This document shows positions 28,155 through 36,504 of a DNA stretch of 64,000 bases, piece by piece. This DNA is from an uncultured bacterium (lineage in GTDB: Bacteria; Bacteroidota; Rhodothermia; Rhodothermales; UBA10348). The position numbers were made by a program, and so were the translations under genes. The notes under the pieces were generated by a model. The model searched no databases. It was not told the DNA's origin and saw nothing but the letters and a program-made list of their open reading frames with translations. Location: positions 62,001 through 126,000 of the forward strand of contig CALSQR010000001.1 of the NCBI GenBank assembly GCA_943788505.1, given 5' to 3'. How positions within the stretch are numbered: the first letter of the stretch is position 1; each line of letters begins with the position of its first letter.

Positions 28155-28756
28155 TGAAGTATCCTCTGTATCCACCTTGGAGTATTCATGTCAATCGACA
28201 CTCCTGCCGATGAATCAATCAACTCCCAGCGAGGTCTAGTGAAAACGCGCTGGGCCCTCAGTTCAAGAAAAACCCTGAGTGATGAGGATATGCGCCGGCC
28301 CAGGCGCACAAATGAAACAGCAAGAATCTCGGATTCAAAGCGACCTGGGGCTCCCTTTGGGAGGTCCATAAGCATGAACGTATTTCCGGCCATGAGTCCC
28401 GCATTAAGCTCTATGGAGCCATCTCGGTCCGAGGCTAAACCCCAACCAGCGAGAATACTTATAGTCCGTACTGAAGGCAGGTCGCCTTCTGGTTGCCAGC
28501 CCCTGTATTCACCATCCAAGCGCAGCAGGCCAATTCCGTAGGGAGAGGAAACGGAGAGCCGCGCACCTGGATCAGGCGACCACGACTCCATTCCCTGATA
28601 TCGGAAGACATGGCTACCAGTCACAGAAGCGCGAAGGAAGGAAAATTCATCGACACCTTCGCTTGATTGTGCCGAGGCAATATGCACTAGCACCAAAAGG
28701 GGTAGGCAGAGGCAGGCGACTGTAGCTATAACAACCAGAGAATGAGTTCGGCTCAC
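28151..28756 (-). CDS. Small secreted/outer-membrane protein of unknown function
   Basis: The 201-residue protein starts at a GTG and has a signal peptide ending at about SAQS (residue 31). The mature part is beta-rich: ARLSVSSPYGIGLLRLDGEYRGW, ISILAGWGLASD and SIELNAGLMAGNTF look like strands of a small barrel or jelly roll. No family is recognised. It lies seven bases after the Wzi-like gene, and its stop overlaps the receptor start, so the three are one coupled unit and the products may act together at the outer membrane. Confidence 0.7.
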   Translation of the reverse strand: MSRTHSLVVIATVACLCLPLLVLVHIASAQSSEGVDEFSFLRASVTGSHVFRYQGMESWSPDPGARLSVSSPYGIGLLRLDGEYRGWQPEGDLPSVRTISILAGWGLASDRDGSIELNAGLMAGNTFMLMDLPKGAPGRFESEILAVSFVRLGRRISSSLRVFLELRAQRVFTRPRWELIDSSAGVSIDMNTPRWIQRILQ

Positions 28757-28763
28757 GGTATGA

Positions 28764-30287
28764 TCACCTATTGCGGAGTCCCTGGATTCGATAGGAGAGT
28801 GATAGAGAACCAGAGAAGGCTGTTCGTGAGGCTCCTGCTATATGTCCTTCATCTGAAATAAAAGCCATACCTACGTCTGCACTAAGGTCTAATCCAGCAG
28901 CCATTAGGGCATCAACCCGAACGAATGGCCGCACGGTAGTCTCTACTTGTCCGTCCAGTATCATATCGGCCTCATCGTAGCGTGGAAACGAGGATCGGAT
29001 ATCTAGCTCGCCTTGCATGAGCATATCGAAGCCAGGAGAAATGCGCCAACCGGGAAATGAGAGCCAATGAAGGGTAACGCCCGCGAGAATGAAATCGGAG
29101 AACTGAGTACCTATTCCTCGCCCAAGATAGATGTAACGACCCTCTGCCTGCTCCGAGTTGTAGGTGCGGGCCGTGACCATCGTGCCGCGCACTTCAATAT
29201 CTAGGCTAGGAGCAATCTCCCGCCGCGAAGCCATGAGGTCTACGGCTACGGAAGCTGGCTCCTTGCCATTCAAAATGTCAAAATCATCGAGTAAGAACTG
29301 GGCCTGAATGAGCGTTTTGGCTGTTTGTCGATGAATAAAGGCGCCAAGAAGGCCGTTATTCTCGTCATTCTTGGGACGATCGTCAATGGAAAGGATAGCT
29401 ACTTGCAGCGGGTTGGCAAATTTCAATGATAGCCCGCTTCCAGGTCCTGAATACAGGATTGAGTGGGAGAGTCCTATCGTCCATCCTTGCGCAGGCCTGA
29501 AGGCGAGGCGATGAACAGCCAGCATTCTACGTTCACTTCCTGTTCTAACGGAATCATCTCCAGCAATACCAGTTAGTCGGCCATCCCCAGTGATACTATC
29601 CAATTCTAGGATTGACGTTCTCAAATTCAGACGATCCGTACCAAGTCGGACGGATATCTGATCCATCGGTCGCGGGTTGGCGCTAATCAGTAGCCCCGTT
29701 CGTCCTAGCCCCGCCTGATTGACGGCAAAACGACCAAGAAGCACATCAATAAATTCCCCATTGCGTGCCACGTACGCATTTTCAGTTCTAATCATCCAGC
29801 GATGGGCTGAATCGAGGCCATCAGGGTCGAGGTCGTAATATCTGGAGTGGCGGAAGCCGAACGAAGCGGTCCATGATCCTGCAGTGAACCAGAACTCAGC
29901 TGAAATTCGTTGTTGAAAAGAGCTTTCCGCATCAACTTGCCGCCAAATCAGCTCATGTCGGTCTTGGGTAGCACCGCGCAAGCCCGCAAGAACGCGGTAC
30001 CCCATGGCCTCGGAACCAGCGGGTTGGGAGGAAAAACGCGAACGCAGACGGGAAAGAGTTTCTCGCGCCCATTCGTCGGACGGAACGGCATCATTCAATT
30101 GGCGCACGAGCACAGACTCTTGCCAAGGCTGCACACCAGGATCACCAGGCTCGGCCACTCCGCGTAAACGCAATGACTCGAGGGCCCAGAGGGAAGGGTC
30201 GTCTAGGGGTACAATGGGACCGTTCTGACCCAAACAAACTGGGACAGACAAAAACAGTAGGAAGAGGGCGGAAACGAGGTGCTTCAT
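28764..30287 (-). CDS. Outer membrane beta-barrel protein, Wzi/capsule-assembly-like
   Basis: The ATG at 30285-30287 starts a 507-residue protein with a signal peptide (to about CLGQN, residue 22). The N-terminal 80 residues form a short helical region with a PLDDPSLWALESLRLRG segment that resembles the start of capsule-assembly Wzi proteins. The rest is alternating strands such as WFTAGSWTASFGFRHSRYY and IDVLLGRFAVNQAGLGRTGLLIS, which fit a large barrel. Wzi binds capsular polysaccharide at the surface. The divergent neighbour is an initiating sugar transferase for polysaccharide, which supports this reading. The family call is moderate because the match is by pattern only. Confidence 0.62.
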   Translation of the reverse strand: MKHLVSALFLLFLSVPVCLGQNGPIVPLDDPSLWALESLRLRGVAEPGDPGVQPWQESVLVRQLNDAVPSDEWARETLSRLRSRFSSQPAGSEAMGYRVLAGLRGATQDRHELIWRQVDAESSFQQRISAEFWFTAGSWTASFGFRHSRYYDLDPDGLDSAHRWMIRTENAYVARNGEFIDVLLGRFAVNQAGLGRTGLLISANPRPMDQISVRLGTDRLNLRTSILELDSITGDGRLTGIAGDDSVRTGSERRMLAVHRLAFRPAQGWTIGLSHSILYSGPGSGLSLKFANPLQVAILSIDDRPKNDENNGLLGAFIHRQTAKTLIQAQFLLDDFDILNGKEPASVAVDLMASRREIAPSLDIEVRGTMVTARTYNSEQAEGRYIYLGRGIGTQFSDFILAGVTLHWLSFPGWRISPGFDMLMQGELDIRSSFPRYDEADMILDGQVETTVRPFVRVDALMAAGLDLSADVGMAFISDEGHIAGASRTAFSGSLSLSYRIQGLRNR

Positions 30288-30390
30288 TGACTTGTCGGTT
30301 ACTGTTCGCAAATTAGGCGAACATCAGCAGATATTCAGGGTTCTACGCGAGACCTTTTCTGCTCGACAACTGAATAAGACCGCAAACAGC

Positions 30391-31785
30391 GTGAATCGGA
30401 AATCCGAATTGATATTTCTGGTGGTGATGGATGCCTTGGCAACCATCATGGCAAACCAGTTGTGGTATCGAGCCCGTTTTGATTGGGGTTGGTTCACTGA
30501 GCCCATATTTTCGCCTGAACCTGCGATGACAACAGCAGTCGTGTTACTACTGTCAGGCTTTTGGCTGCTGTTTTTTACCTTTTTTGGTCTCTATAGAGAG
30601 CGGTATGCAGCTTCCCGTTTCGATGAACTTGTGACCATATCCAAAGTGGTGACCGTCGGCATTTTGGTGCTTTTCTTTTTATTGTTCATCCAGACGCTCG
30701 ATGCGTATTCGGCTCGAATCAATCTCGTTTTTTACTGGGCGGCCGTCATTGTATTCGTATCCATCGGCAGAATAATAGTCCGATCGGTGCAGAAAGTGCT
30801 CATCCTCCGGGGGAAGGGCCTACACCGGACGCTGATCGTAGGATGGACTGATGTGTTGGAATCTCTGCACGAAGAGGTCGCGCGCTACCCCGAAGCTGGA
30901 CTGGACATCGTGGGAGCTGTTAAGCTGCATCGTGATGAGTCGGGAGTGACCATCGCCAACGGCAGTCATCGTGTAGAAGACCTGCCTCATTTGATCGATG
31001 ATCTCGATGTGCAGGATGTCCTTATAGCGCTTGGACCTAATGACAGCGATCAACTCATGGAAGTGCTCAGACTGTGTGACGGAAAGGCCGTTTCGCTGAA
31101 GCTCGTACCGGACTTTTACTCCATCATTGGAGGCATGGCAAGAACGGAGCACATGTATGGATTGCCACTTATAGAAGTGCTTCCAGAGCCAATGCAGGCG
31201 TGGGAGCAGAGTCTGAAGCGACTTATAGACATGGTCATTTCTTTACTCGTGTTGGTCATAGGACTTCCTATCTGGATACTAGTCGCAATCATGATCAGGG
31301 TTACGAGTAAAGGAGCAGCGATCTACCGACAGAGACGCATAGGTCAGAAAGGTCGTGAGTTTACGATGTTCAAGTTTCGCACGATGCAAGAGGACGCTGA
31401 GGCAGAAACAGGTCCGGTTTGGGCACGCGAAGATGACCCGCGGTACACCCCAATTGGGCGTTGGCTTCGCAAAACACGGCTCGATGAGGTCCCGCAGTTT
31501 TTTAATGTTCTCCGAGGAGACATGTCTCTTGTGGGTCCACGTCCTGAACGGCCATATTTCGTGGAAAAATTAGCGCGAGAGATTCCGCTCTACTCGAGGA
31601 GGCATCGGGTAAAGCCCGGAATTACTGGATGGGCTCAGGTAAAGTGGAAATATGACACAAGTCTGGAAGATGTTCAACAGAAGGTGAAGTATGATCTTTT
31701 CTACATTGAAAACATGAGCCTTCGTCGTGACCTCCAGATACTTTTCAGAACCGTTTATACTGCTCTTCGTGGTAGTGGTCATTGA
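30391..31785 (+). CDS. Polyprenyl-phosphate sugar phosphotransferase (exopolysaccharide initiation)
   Basis: This membrane enzyme transfers a sugar-1-phosphate to undecaprenyl phosphate, the first step of exopolysaccharide assembly. Four N-terminal helices and a CoA-binding-like domain (about 130-250) precede the catalytic domain, whose signatures are KRLIDMVISLLVL, RQRRIGQKGREFTMFKFRTM, TRLDEVPQFFNVLRGDMSLVGPRP and KPGITGWAQV. I start it at the GTG 30391-30393, which leaves a 103-base gap to the divergent Wzi-like gene. A TTG at 30292 is also in frame but would sit four bases from that gene's start. The rest of the polysaccharide locus is not here. Confidence 0.9.
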   Translation: MNRKSELIFLVVMDALATIMANQLWYRARFDWGWFTEPIFSPEPAMTTAVVLLLSGFWLLFFTFFGLYRERYAASRFDELVTISKVVTVGILVLFFLLFIQTLDAYSARINLVFYWAAVIVFVSIGRIIVRSVQKVLILRGKGLHRTLIVGWTDVLESLHEEVARYPEAGLDIVGAVKLHRDESGVTIANGSHRVEDLPHLIDDLDVQDVLIALGPNDSDQLMEVLRLCDGKAVSLKLVPDFYSIIGGMARTEHMYGLPLIEVLPEPMQAWEQSLKRLIDMVISLLVLVIGLPIWILVAIMIRVTSKGAAIYRQRRIGQKGREFTMFKFRTMQEDAEAETGPVWAREDDPRYTPIGRWLRKTRLDEVPQFFNVLRGDMSLVGPRPERPYFVEKLAREIPLYSRRHRVKPGITGWAQVKWKYDTSLEDVQQKVKYDLFYIENMSLRRDLQILFRTVYTALRGSGH

Positions 31786-31827
31786 CGGCAAAGCCCTTAT
31801 CTTTGTCGGCTAATCAGTAGAATTCGA

Positions 31828-33804
31828 ATGGCCATCCGTACTAAGAAAGAAACAGAAGCGCTTTATCGGGCGCTCTTGTTGCCGCGTATCATTGAAGAGA
31901 AGAAACTGCGCCTGATTCGTCAGGGGCGGCTATCCAAGTGGTTCAGTGGTTTCGGTCAGGAAGCCATTGCTGTTGGGGTCACTTTTGCCCTCTCACAGGA
32001 GGATTATGTTCTTCCAATGCATCGAAATCTCGGTGTTTGGACAACGCGCGGCGTCGACTTGGAAAAACTGTTCTGTCAATTGATGGGACGCGAAGGAGGC
32101 TTTACCAAGGGTAGAGATCGAACATTTCATTTCGGGTTGCCTGATCAGAACATAGTCGGGATGATTTCTCATCTCGGTGCGATGCTGCCGGTAGCAGATG
32201 GATTGGCTCTTGCTGCAAAATTGCAAAAGGAAGAAAAAGTAGCAGCAGCATTCGTAGGAGAAGGAGCCTCAAGAGAAGGGGATTTCCACGAAGCACTCAA
32301 TCTTGCGTCTGTGTGGAAATTACCCGTTCTGTTCATCGTTGAAAACAACGGATATGGCCTTTCCACGCCGACGTCCGATGCCGTTCCCATCGAAAATATT
32401 GCCGATGCAGCAGCCGGGTATGGGATGGGCTCAGTCATTGTCGATGGCAACAACGTGCTGGCTGTCATTGAGGCGGTGCGAAATGCAAGGAAACGTGCTC
32501 TCAAGGGAGATGGACCAACCTTGCTCGAGATGAAGACCTTTCGGATGCGAGGCCATGAGGAAGCATCAGGAACGAAGTATGTGCCCAAGGAGCTGCAGGA
32601 TAAATGGTCTACGATGGATCCGATTGAGCGATTTGAGTCGTTTGCCGTCAGCAAGCTGGGGAAGAAGGCCTGCGACACGATTAAACAGGAGTTCGTAAAA
32701 CGAGTCGAAGAGCTGGCAGAGTGGGCGCTGGAGCAACCGGAGGTTACTAGCACCACCGAGCAAGAAATGGGTGACGTTTTTGCCCCAGTTACGCCGGCTC
32801 CGAGCAATGCCTCAGTCGTTTCAACCCAACAGGAGGAGCGACGTTTTATCGACGCCATAACGGATGGTCTGCGCGCCTGGATGCGGGAGCGACCAGAATC
32901 GGTCATGATGGGGCAAGATATTGCAGAGTATGGAGGCGTTTTCAAGGTTACTGAGGGGTTCCTTGAGGAATTTGGTCGCGAACGAGTACGCAACACACCT
33001 ATCATTGAAAGCGCTGCAGTTGGGGCAGCCATGGGACTTGCGTTGGCTGGAATGCGACCCATCCTCGAAATCCAGTATGGTGATTTTATCACCTGTGGAT
33101 TCAACCAAATCGTCAATAATCTTGCTACCACCTTTTACCGATGGGGGGCTCCACTAAGCGTTACCATCAGAGCTCCTTTTGGAGGTGGAATCGGCGCTGG
33201 GCCATTCCATTCACAATCAATGGAGGCTTGGTTCTGTCACGTCCCAGGCCTGAAGGTAGTTGTTCCAGCTACCCCAGCAGATGCAAAAGGTCTGTTACTC
33301 TCGAGTCTTGATGATCCGAATCCGGTCCTGTTTTTCGAGCATAAAAAGCTCTACCGATCCATTAGGGGGCAGGTCCCGACCGAGTCTATTCGCATCCCGC
33401 TTGGAAAGGCCTCCATCGCTCGTTTGGGCTCTGACGTTACTATTGTCACATATGGTGTTGGGTTACACTGGGCTTTAGAAGAAGCAGAATTACAGAGTAA
33501 GAAGGGGCGTTCTGTGGAAGTGATTGATTTGCGAACACTTATTCCTTGGGACAAGGAAACTGTCTTGGCCTCGGTTAGGAAGACAAATAGGGTCATTGTC
33601 TTGCATGAAGCTCCACGGACTTCGGGGTTTGGAGCAGAAATTGCTTCTGAGATAACTGAATTAGTGTTCAAACATCTAGATTCGCCTCCTATCCGATTGG
33701 GAGGGGCTGACATGCCAATCGCTTTTTCTAAAGCTATCGAAGATGATATCTATTCAGCCAAGAGTCGTCTCTCAGATGCCCTTGATCGGGTAATGTCCTG
33801 GTAG
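31828..33804 (+). CDS. Fused alpha/beta 2-oxoacid dehydrogenase E1 (branched-chain or pyruvate type)
   Basis: The 658-residue protein joins both E1 subunits. Residues about 1-310 are the alpha part, with the thiamine diphosphate motif from VGEGASREGDFHEALN to VENNGYGLSTPT and the phosphorylation-loop-like RMRGHEEAS. Residues about 335-655 are the beta part, with VMMGQDIAEYGGVFKVTEGF, FGGGIGAGPFHSQSMEAWFCH and LRTLIPWDKETV. It decarboxylates a 2-oxoacid and passes the acyl group to an E2 lipoyl domain. E2 and E3 genes are not adjacent. Branched-chain substrate is my first choice from the motif style, with pyruvate possible. Confidence 0.9.
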   Translation: MAIRTKKETEALYRALLLPRIIEEKKLRLIRQGRLSKWFSGFGQEAIAVGVTFALSQEDYVLPMHRNLGVWTTRGVDLEKLFCQLMGREGGFTKGRDRTFHFGLPDQNIVGMISHLGAMLPVADGLALAAKLQKEEKVAAAFVGEGASREGDFHEALNLASVWKLPVLFIVENNGYGLSTPTSDAVPIENIADAAAGYGMGSVIVDGNNVLAVIEAVRNARKRALKGDGPTLLEMKTFRMRGHEEASGTKYVPKELQDKWSTMDPIERFESFAVSKLGKKACDTIKQEFVKRVEELAEWALEQPEVTSTTEQEMGDVFAPVTPAPSNASVVSTQQEERRFIDAITDGLRAWMRERPESVMMGQDIAEYGGVFKVTEGFLEEFGRERVRNTPIIESAAVGAAMGLALAGMRPILEIQYGDFITCGFNQIVNNLATTFYRWGAPLSVTIRAPFGGGIGAGPFHSQSMEAWFCHVPGLKVVVPATPADAKGLLLSSLDDPNPVLFFEHKKLYRSIRGQVPTESIRIPLGKASIARLGSDVTIVTYGVGLHWALEEAELQSKKGRSVEVIDLRTLIPWDKETVLASVRKTNRVIVLHEAPRTSGFGAEIASEITELVFKHLDSPPIRLGGADMPIAFSKAIEDDIYSAKSRLSDALDRVMSW

Positions 33805-33845
33805 CAATCACGAAACGATTACATACTGTCTTTGGGTAGAATACC

Positions 33846-33889
33846 ACCAAGACGGATCTTGGTAGCATTGTAGGGGTTTTGAAGGCCCC
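33846..33889 (+). other. Two tandem hairpins between E1 and the thioredoxin-fold gene
   Basis: ACCAAGA (33846-33852) pairs with TCTTGGT (33857-33863) around CGGA. Ten bases later GGGG (33873-33876) pairs with CCCC (33886-33889). Neither is followed by a long T-run. They could be a weak terminator or a leader element of the next gene. Confidence 0.3.
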
Positions 33890-33909
33890 CGTAGATATCC
33901 TTGAGGACC

Positions 33910-35298
33910 ATGAGAAAGATTGACCAAACCACCCGAATGGGTATTATGACGCTGCTTGTAACCTCCGTATTTCTGGCCGCCTGTGGTCAGTCCGAGGCTC
34001 CAGTGCGCGTGCACGTTGAGGGTGAATTCAATGTTCGCACTGATAGTAACGAGATCGAGAAGGTAGAAGGGTTTCGCATAACCGTGCTAACTCAAGTTGA
34101 TGGTGATGTCGATACGTTGGGGACCGCTTTGAGTGGGCCTGATGGACGGTTCGCATTCGATGTTAACGCCCAGGAAGAAGGTGTGTATCCGCTGGTTGTA
34201 GAACGAGCAGGGGCCAATCTGGCAATTTCGGAATTCGTTGCAGCAGATGGGGATAGCGTTAAGGTCACAGGTACTTTCCCGCTCGGCGCAAGATCGCTTC
34301 GTATCGTTTCTGCCGAGAATGCAGCATGGACGGCGTATCGAAACGCTAAAGCTCAACACAACCGTTCTATCTCTGAATTAGCTAATTCTGACCAGTATAC
34401 CCGGCCCAACCTTGTGCGCGTCGTTTCGCAAACCAGTGTTATTCTGTGGAGTATTGATCGGACGTTTCCAGGTACCATAGGAGGCGACTTGTCGAAGGCT
34501 GAATCAGTTATCATGATGGGCGATTGGGACGATCAGGCGGTACTGGAAAAATATGCAGAAGTGGACCTGTCTAATGCCAGCATTGTAGACGTTGCCCGAG
34601 TGGCCCGGCGCTCTGTCGCCAGGACATTTGGTCAGCAGGCAGCTCTTGATATGTTGAACGCTTACCTCGAGTCCGTTCCAGAAGAGCGAAAGCCTGGAAT
34701 CATGGCAGAACAAATCGTCGCCCATGCAGACAGTGGTCAGGTGACTAAGGCGGTGGAAATTGCCATGTCATTGCGAAGGACATACCCTGAATCGCCTTGG
34801 GCTGATTGGGCCACCCGAGCAACGTACGATTTGGAAAACCTACAGCCGGGCATGGAGGCACCTGCATTTGATGTCCAGAGCAGGACAGGGGAGAATTTGA
34901 CCTCGTCGAACTTGCTTGGCAAGTTCATCATTTTAGAATTCTTTGATCCAATGGAGGCAAGCTGGATGAGAGAATTTGAGTCGAGAGATCGAATCGCCGG
35001 CCTTCTGAATCCTAACCTTTTCCAGACGATCTCGGTGTCCGTACAGCCAGATATGGATTTGAATGTTGTGCTGTTTGAAGAAGGAACCCATCCTGGGCAC
35101 TTTGTTTTCTCGGAAGAAGGTGGAGATCAGCAGATCGTTAAGGACTACAACGTGAATGTCATTCCAACCAGATTCCTACTTGACCCTAACGGGGAGATTG
35201 TTTCGAAGTATACCGGACAAGCTCTCACCACGCTTGAACGGGATTTGATCGATATCATTCAGTCCATCAATGATTACGCAGACCAAATCTCGAGATAG
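33910..35298 (+). CDS. TlpA-like thioredoxin-fold lipoprotein lacking the CxxC pair
   Basis: The ATG at 33910-33912 has GAGG just upstream, and the product has about 462 residues. The lipobox LAAC (about residue 26) predicts a lipid anchor. An N-terminal beta-sandwich segment (about 35-140), similar to the DUF4369 region of Bacteroidota thiol-disulfide proteins, precedes a helical part. A thioredoxin-like AhpC/TlpA domain follows (about 315-460) with PGMEAPAFDVQSRTGE, KFIILEFFDP and VIPTRFLLDPNGEIV including the cis-Pro. The usual WCxxC site is replaced by DPMEASW, so thiol redox activity is unlikely and a structural or binding role is more probable. Confidence 0.8.
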   Translation: MRKIDQTTRMGIMTLLVTSVFLAACGQSEAPVRVHVEGEFNVRTDSNEIEKVEGFRITVLTQVDGDVDTLGTALSGPDGRFAFDVNAQEEGVYPLVVERAGANLAISEFVAADGDSVKVTGTFPLGARSLRIVSAENAAWTAYRNAKAQHNRSISELANSDQYTRPNLVRVVSQTSVILWSIDRTFPGTIGGDLSKAESVIMMGDWDDQAVLEKYAEVDLSNASIVDVARVARRSVARTFGQQAALDMLNAYLESVPEERKPGIMAEQIVAHADSGQVTKAVEIAMSLRRTYPESPWADWATRATYDLENLQPGMEAPAFDVQSRTGENLTSSNLLGKFIILEFFDPMEASWMREFESRDRIAGLLNPNLFQTISVSVQPDMDLNVVLFEEGTHPGHFVFSEEGGDQQIVKDYNVNVIPTRFLLDPNGEIVSKYTGQALTTLERDLIDIIQSINDYADQISR

Positions 35299-35345
35299 CC
35301 GACCACGCAGAGCTTTTTGGCAACCCATTAACTACTGACAACATC

Positions 35346-36095
35346 ATGCTTGTAGCCGGAAACTGGAAAATGAACCTCGACCTTGCAGCTGCAAGGCAGC
35401 TTACTTCGGGCGTAGTGGCGGCGGTTGGTTCGACGCACAACGTGGACGTCGCAATTTGTCCTACGTTTGTCAACCTAGACGCTATGTATTCCATTATGCA
35501 TGGAAGTGGCATCCGTTTGGGGGCACAAACCATGCACGAAGCAGATTCGGGAGCCTATACTGGTGAGATTTCGGCATCTATGCTACGGGCAGTCGGTTGC
35601 CATTATGTCATTTTAGGCCACTCGGAACGACGCCAGTTTTTCGGCGAGACTGATGACGGCGTGAGCAGGAAGGCGCAGCAAGCGAGACGGCATCGGTTGA
35701 CTCCCATTGTATGTGTCGGGGAAGTTCTTGAGCAACGAGAGTCAGGCGAACAGAACAAGGTCGTTGAGAGCCAGGTGAGGAAAAGTTTATCTGACGTTTC
35801 TATCGATAACGGCTCAGAGTTAGTACTTGCTTACGAGCCCGTATGGGCGATAGGAACCGGTAAGACCGCGTCTCCAGAACAGGTCGCCGAGATGCATTCT
35901 CACATACGATCGATTCTTTGCGATCTGTATGGCAATGCAAAAGGTGATGATGTTCTAATACTTTACGGGGGAAGTGTAAAGCCCTCCAACGCCGAGGATC
36001 TGTTCGCCCGTGAAAATGTGGACGGTGGATTGATCGGTGGTGCGAGTCTAAAAGCGGATGACTTCGCAGCTATCGTGGATGCAGCTCGACGCTAA
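35346..36095 (+). CDS. tpiA: Triosephosphate isomerase
   Basis: This 249-residue glycolytic enzyme interconverts dihydroxyacetone phosphate and glyceraldehyde-3-phosphate. Substrate and catalytic residues are visible: Lys in GNWKMN (residues 5-10), His in ILGHSERRQFFGE, Glu in AYEPVWAIGTGKTA, and the phosphate-binding YGGSVKPSNA and GGLIGGASL. Length is normal. It lies 47 bases after the lipoprotein gene and converges on the FmdB-like gene. Confidence 0.97.
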   Translation: MLVAGNWKMNLDLAAARQLTSGVVAAVGSTHNVDVAICPTFVNLDAMYSIMHGSGIRLGAQTMHEADSGAYTGEISASMLRAVGCHYVILGHSERRQFFGETDDGVSRKAQQARRHRLTPIVCVGEVLEQRESGEQNKVVESQVRKSLSDVSIDNGSELVLAYEPVWAIGTGKTASPEQVAEMHSHIRSILCDLYGNAKGDDVLILYGGSVKPSNAEDLFARENVDGGLIGGASLKADDFAAIVDAARR

Positions 36096-36112
36096 TCCTT
36101 CTGGAATCTAGC

Positions 36113-36442
36113 CTACTTGCTGTCAGAGCCAGACCCAGACCCAGATCCCGACTCGGATCCTGAGCTAGAGCTGGAATCAGAAGTAGATCCCTTGCTTGCA
36201 CTCGTATCCGTACTGGATGACGATGAAGAGTCCGAAGTTCCCTTTACTGCTGGACTTGAGGATTTACGAGCGTAGTCGGTGAGGTAGAATCCACTTCCTT
36301 TAAATACCAGCCCTGCGCCGCCGGAAATCAACCGCTTCACTTTCTGACCTGTTGTTGGGCAAGTGGTGAGAGCGTCTTCTGTGATCCGTTGCTCGTATTC
36401 GAACGTGGATCCGTCTTCGCGTTTGTATTCGTACGTCGGCAT
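36113..36442 (-). CDS. FmdB-like zinc-ribbon protein with degenerate ribbon and Ser-rich tail
   Basis: The 109-residue protein opens MPTYEY and continues through FEYEQRI, CPTTGQKVKRLISGG, FKGSGFYLTDY, the standard frame of FmdB-family proteins. In the family the segment after YEY contains a CxxC pair and the middle has CPxC. Here the first pair is absent (KREDGS) and only one Cys remains, so zinc binding is probably lost. Residues 66-109 are low complexity, mostly Ser, Gly, Asp and Thr. Function is unknown; regulation of amidase genes was proposed for the founding member but need not apply here. Confidence 0.85.
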   Translation of the reverse strand: MPTYEYKREDGSTFEYEQRITEDALTTCPTTGQKVKRLISGGAGLVFKGSGFYLTDYARKSSSPAVKGTSDSSSSSSTDTSASKGSTSDSSSSSGSESGSGSGSGSDSK

Positions 36443-36504
36443 GGTAATAGGTTGTGTCAGCAGACAGACGCTCTTGAAGTCATTTCATACCGCCGGGTTC
36501 CGGC

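Noticed and set aside
32169-33131. Minus-strand open frame of 320 residues inside the E1 gene
   Set aside because: It lies wholly opposite the fused 2-oxoacid dehydrogenase; composition is Ser/Arg-rich as expected for an antisense frame.
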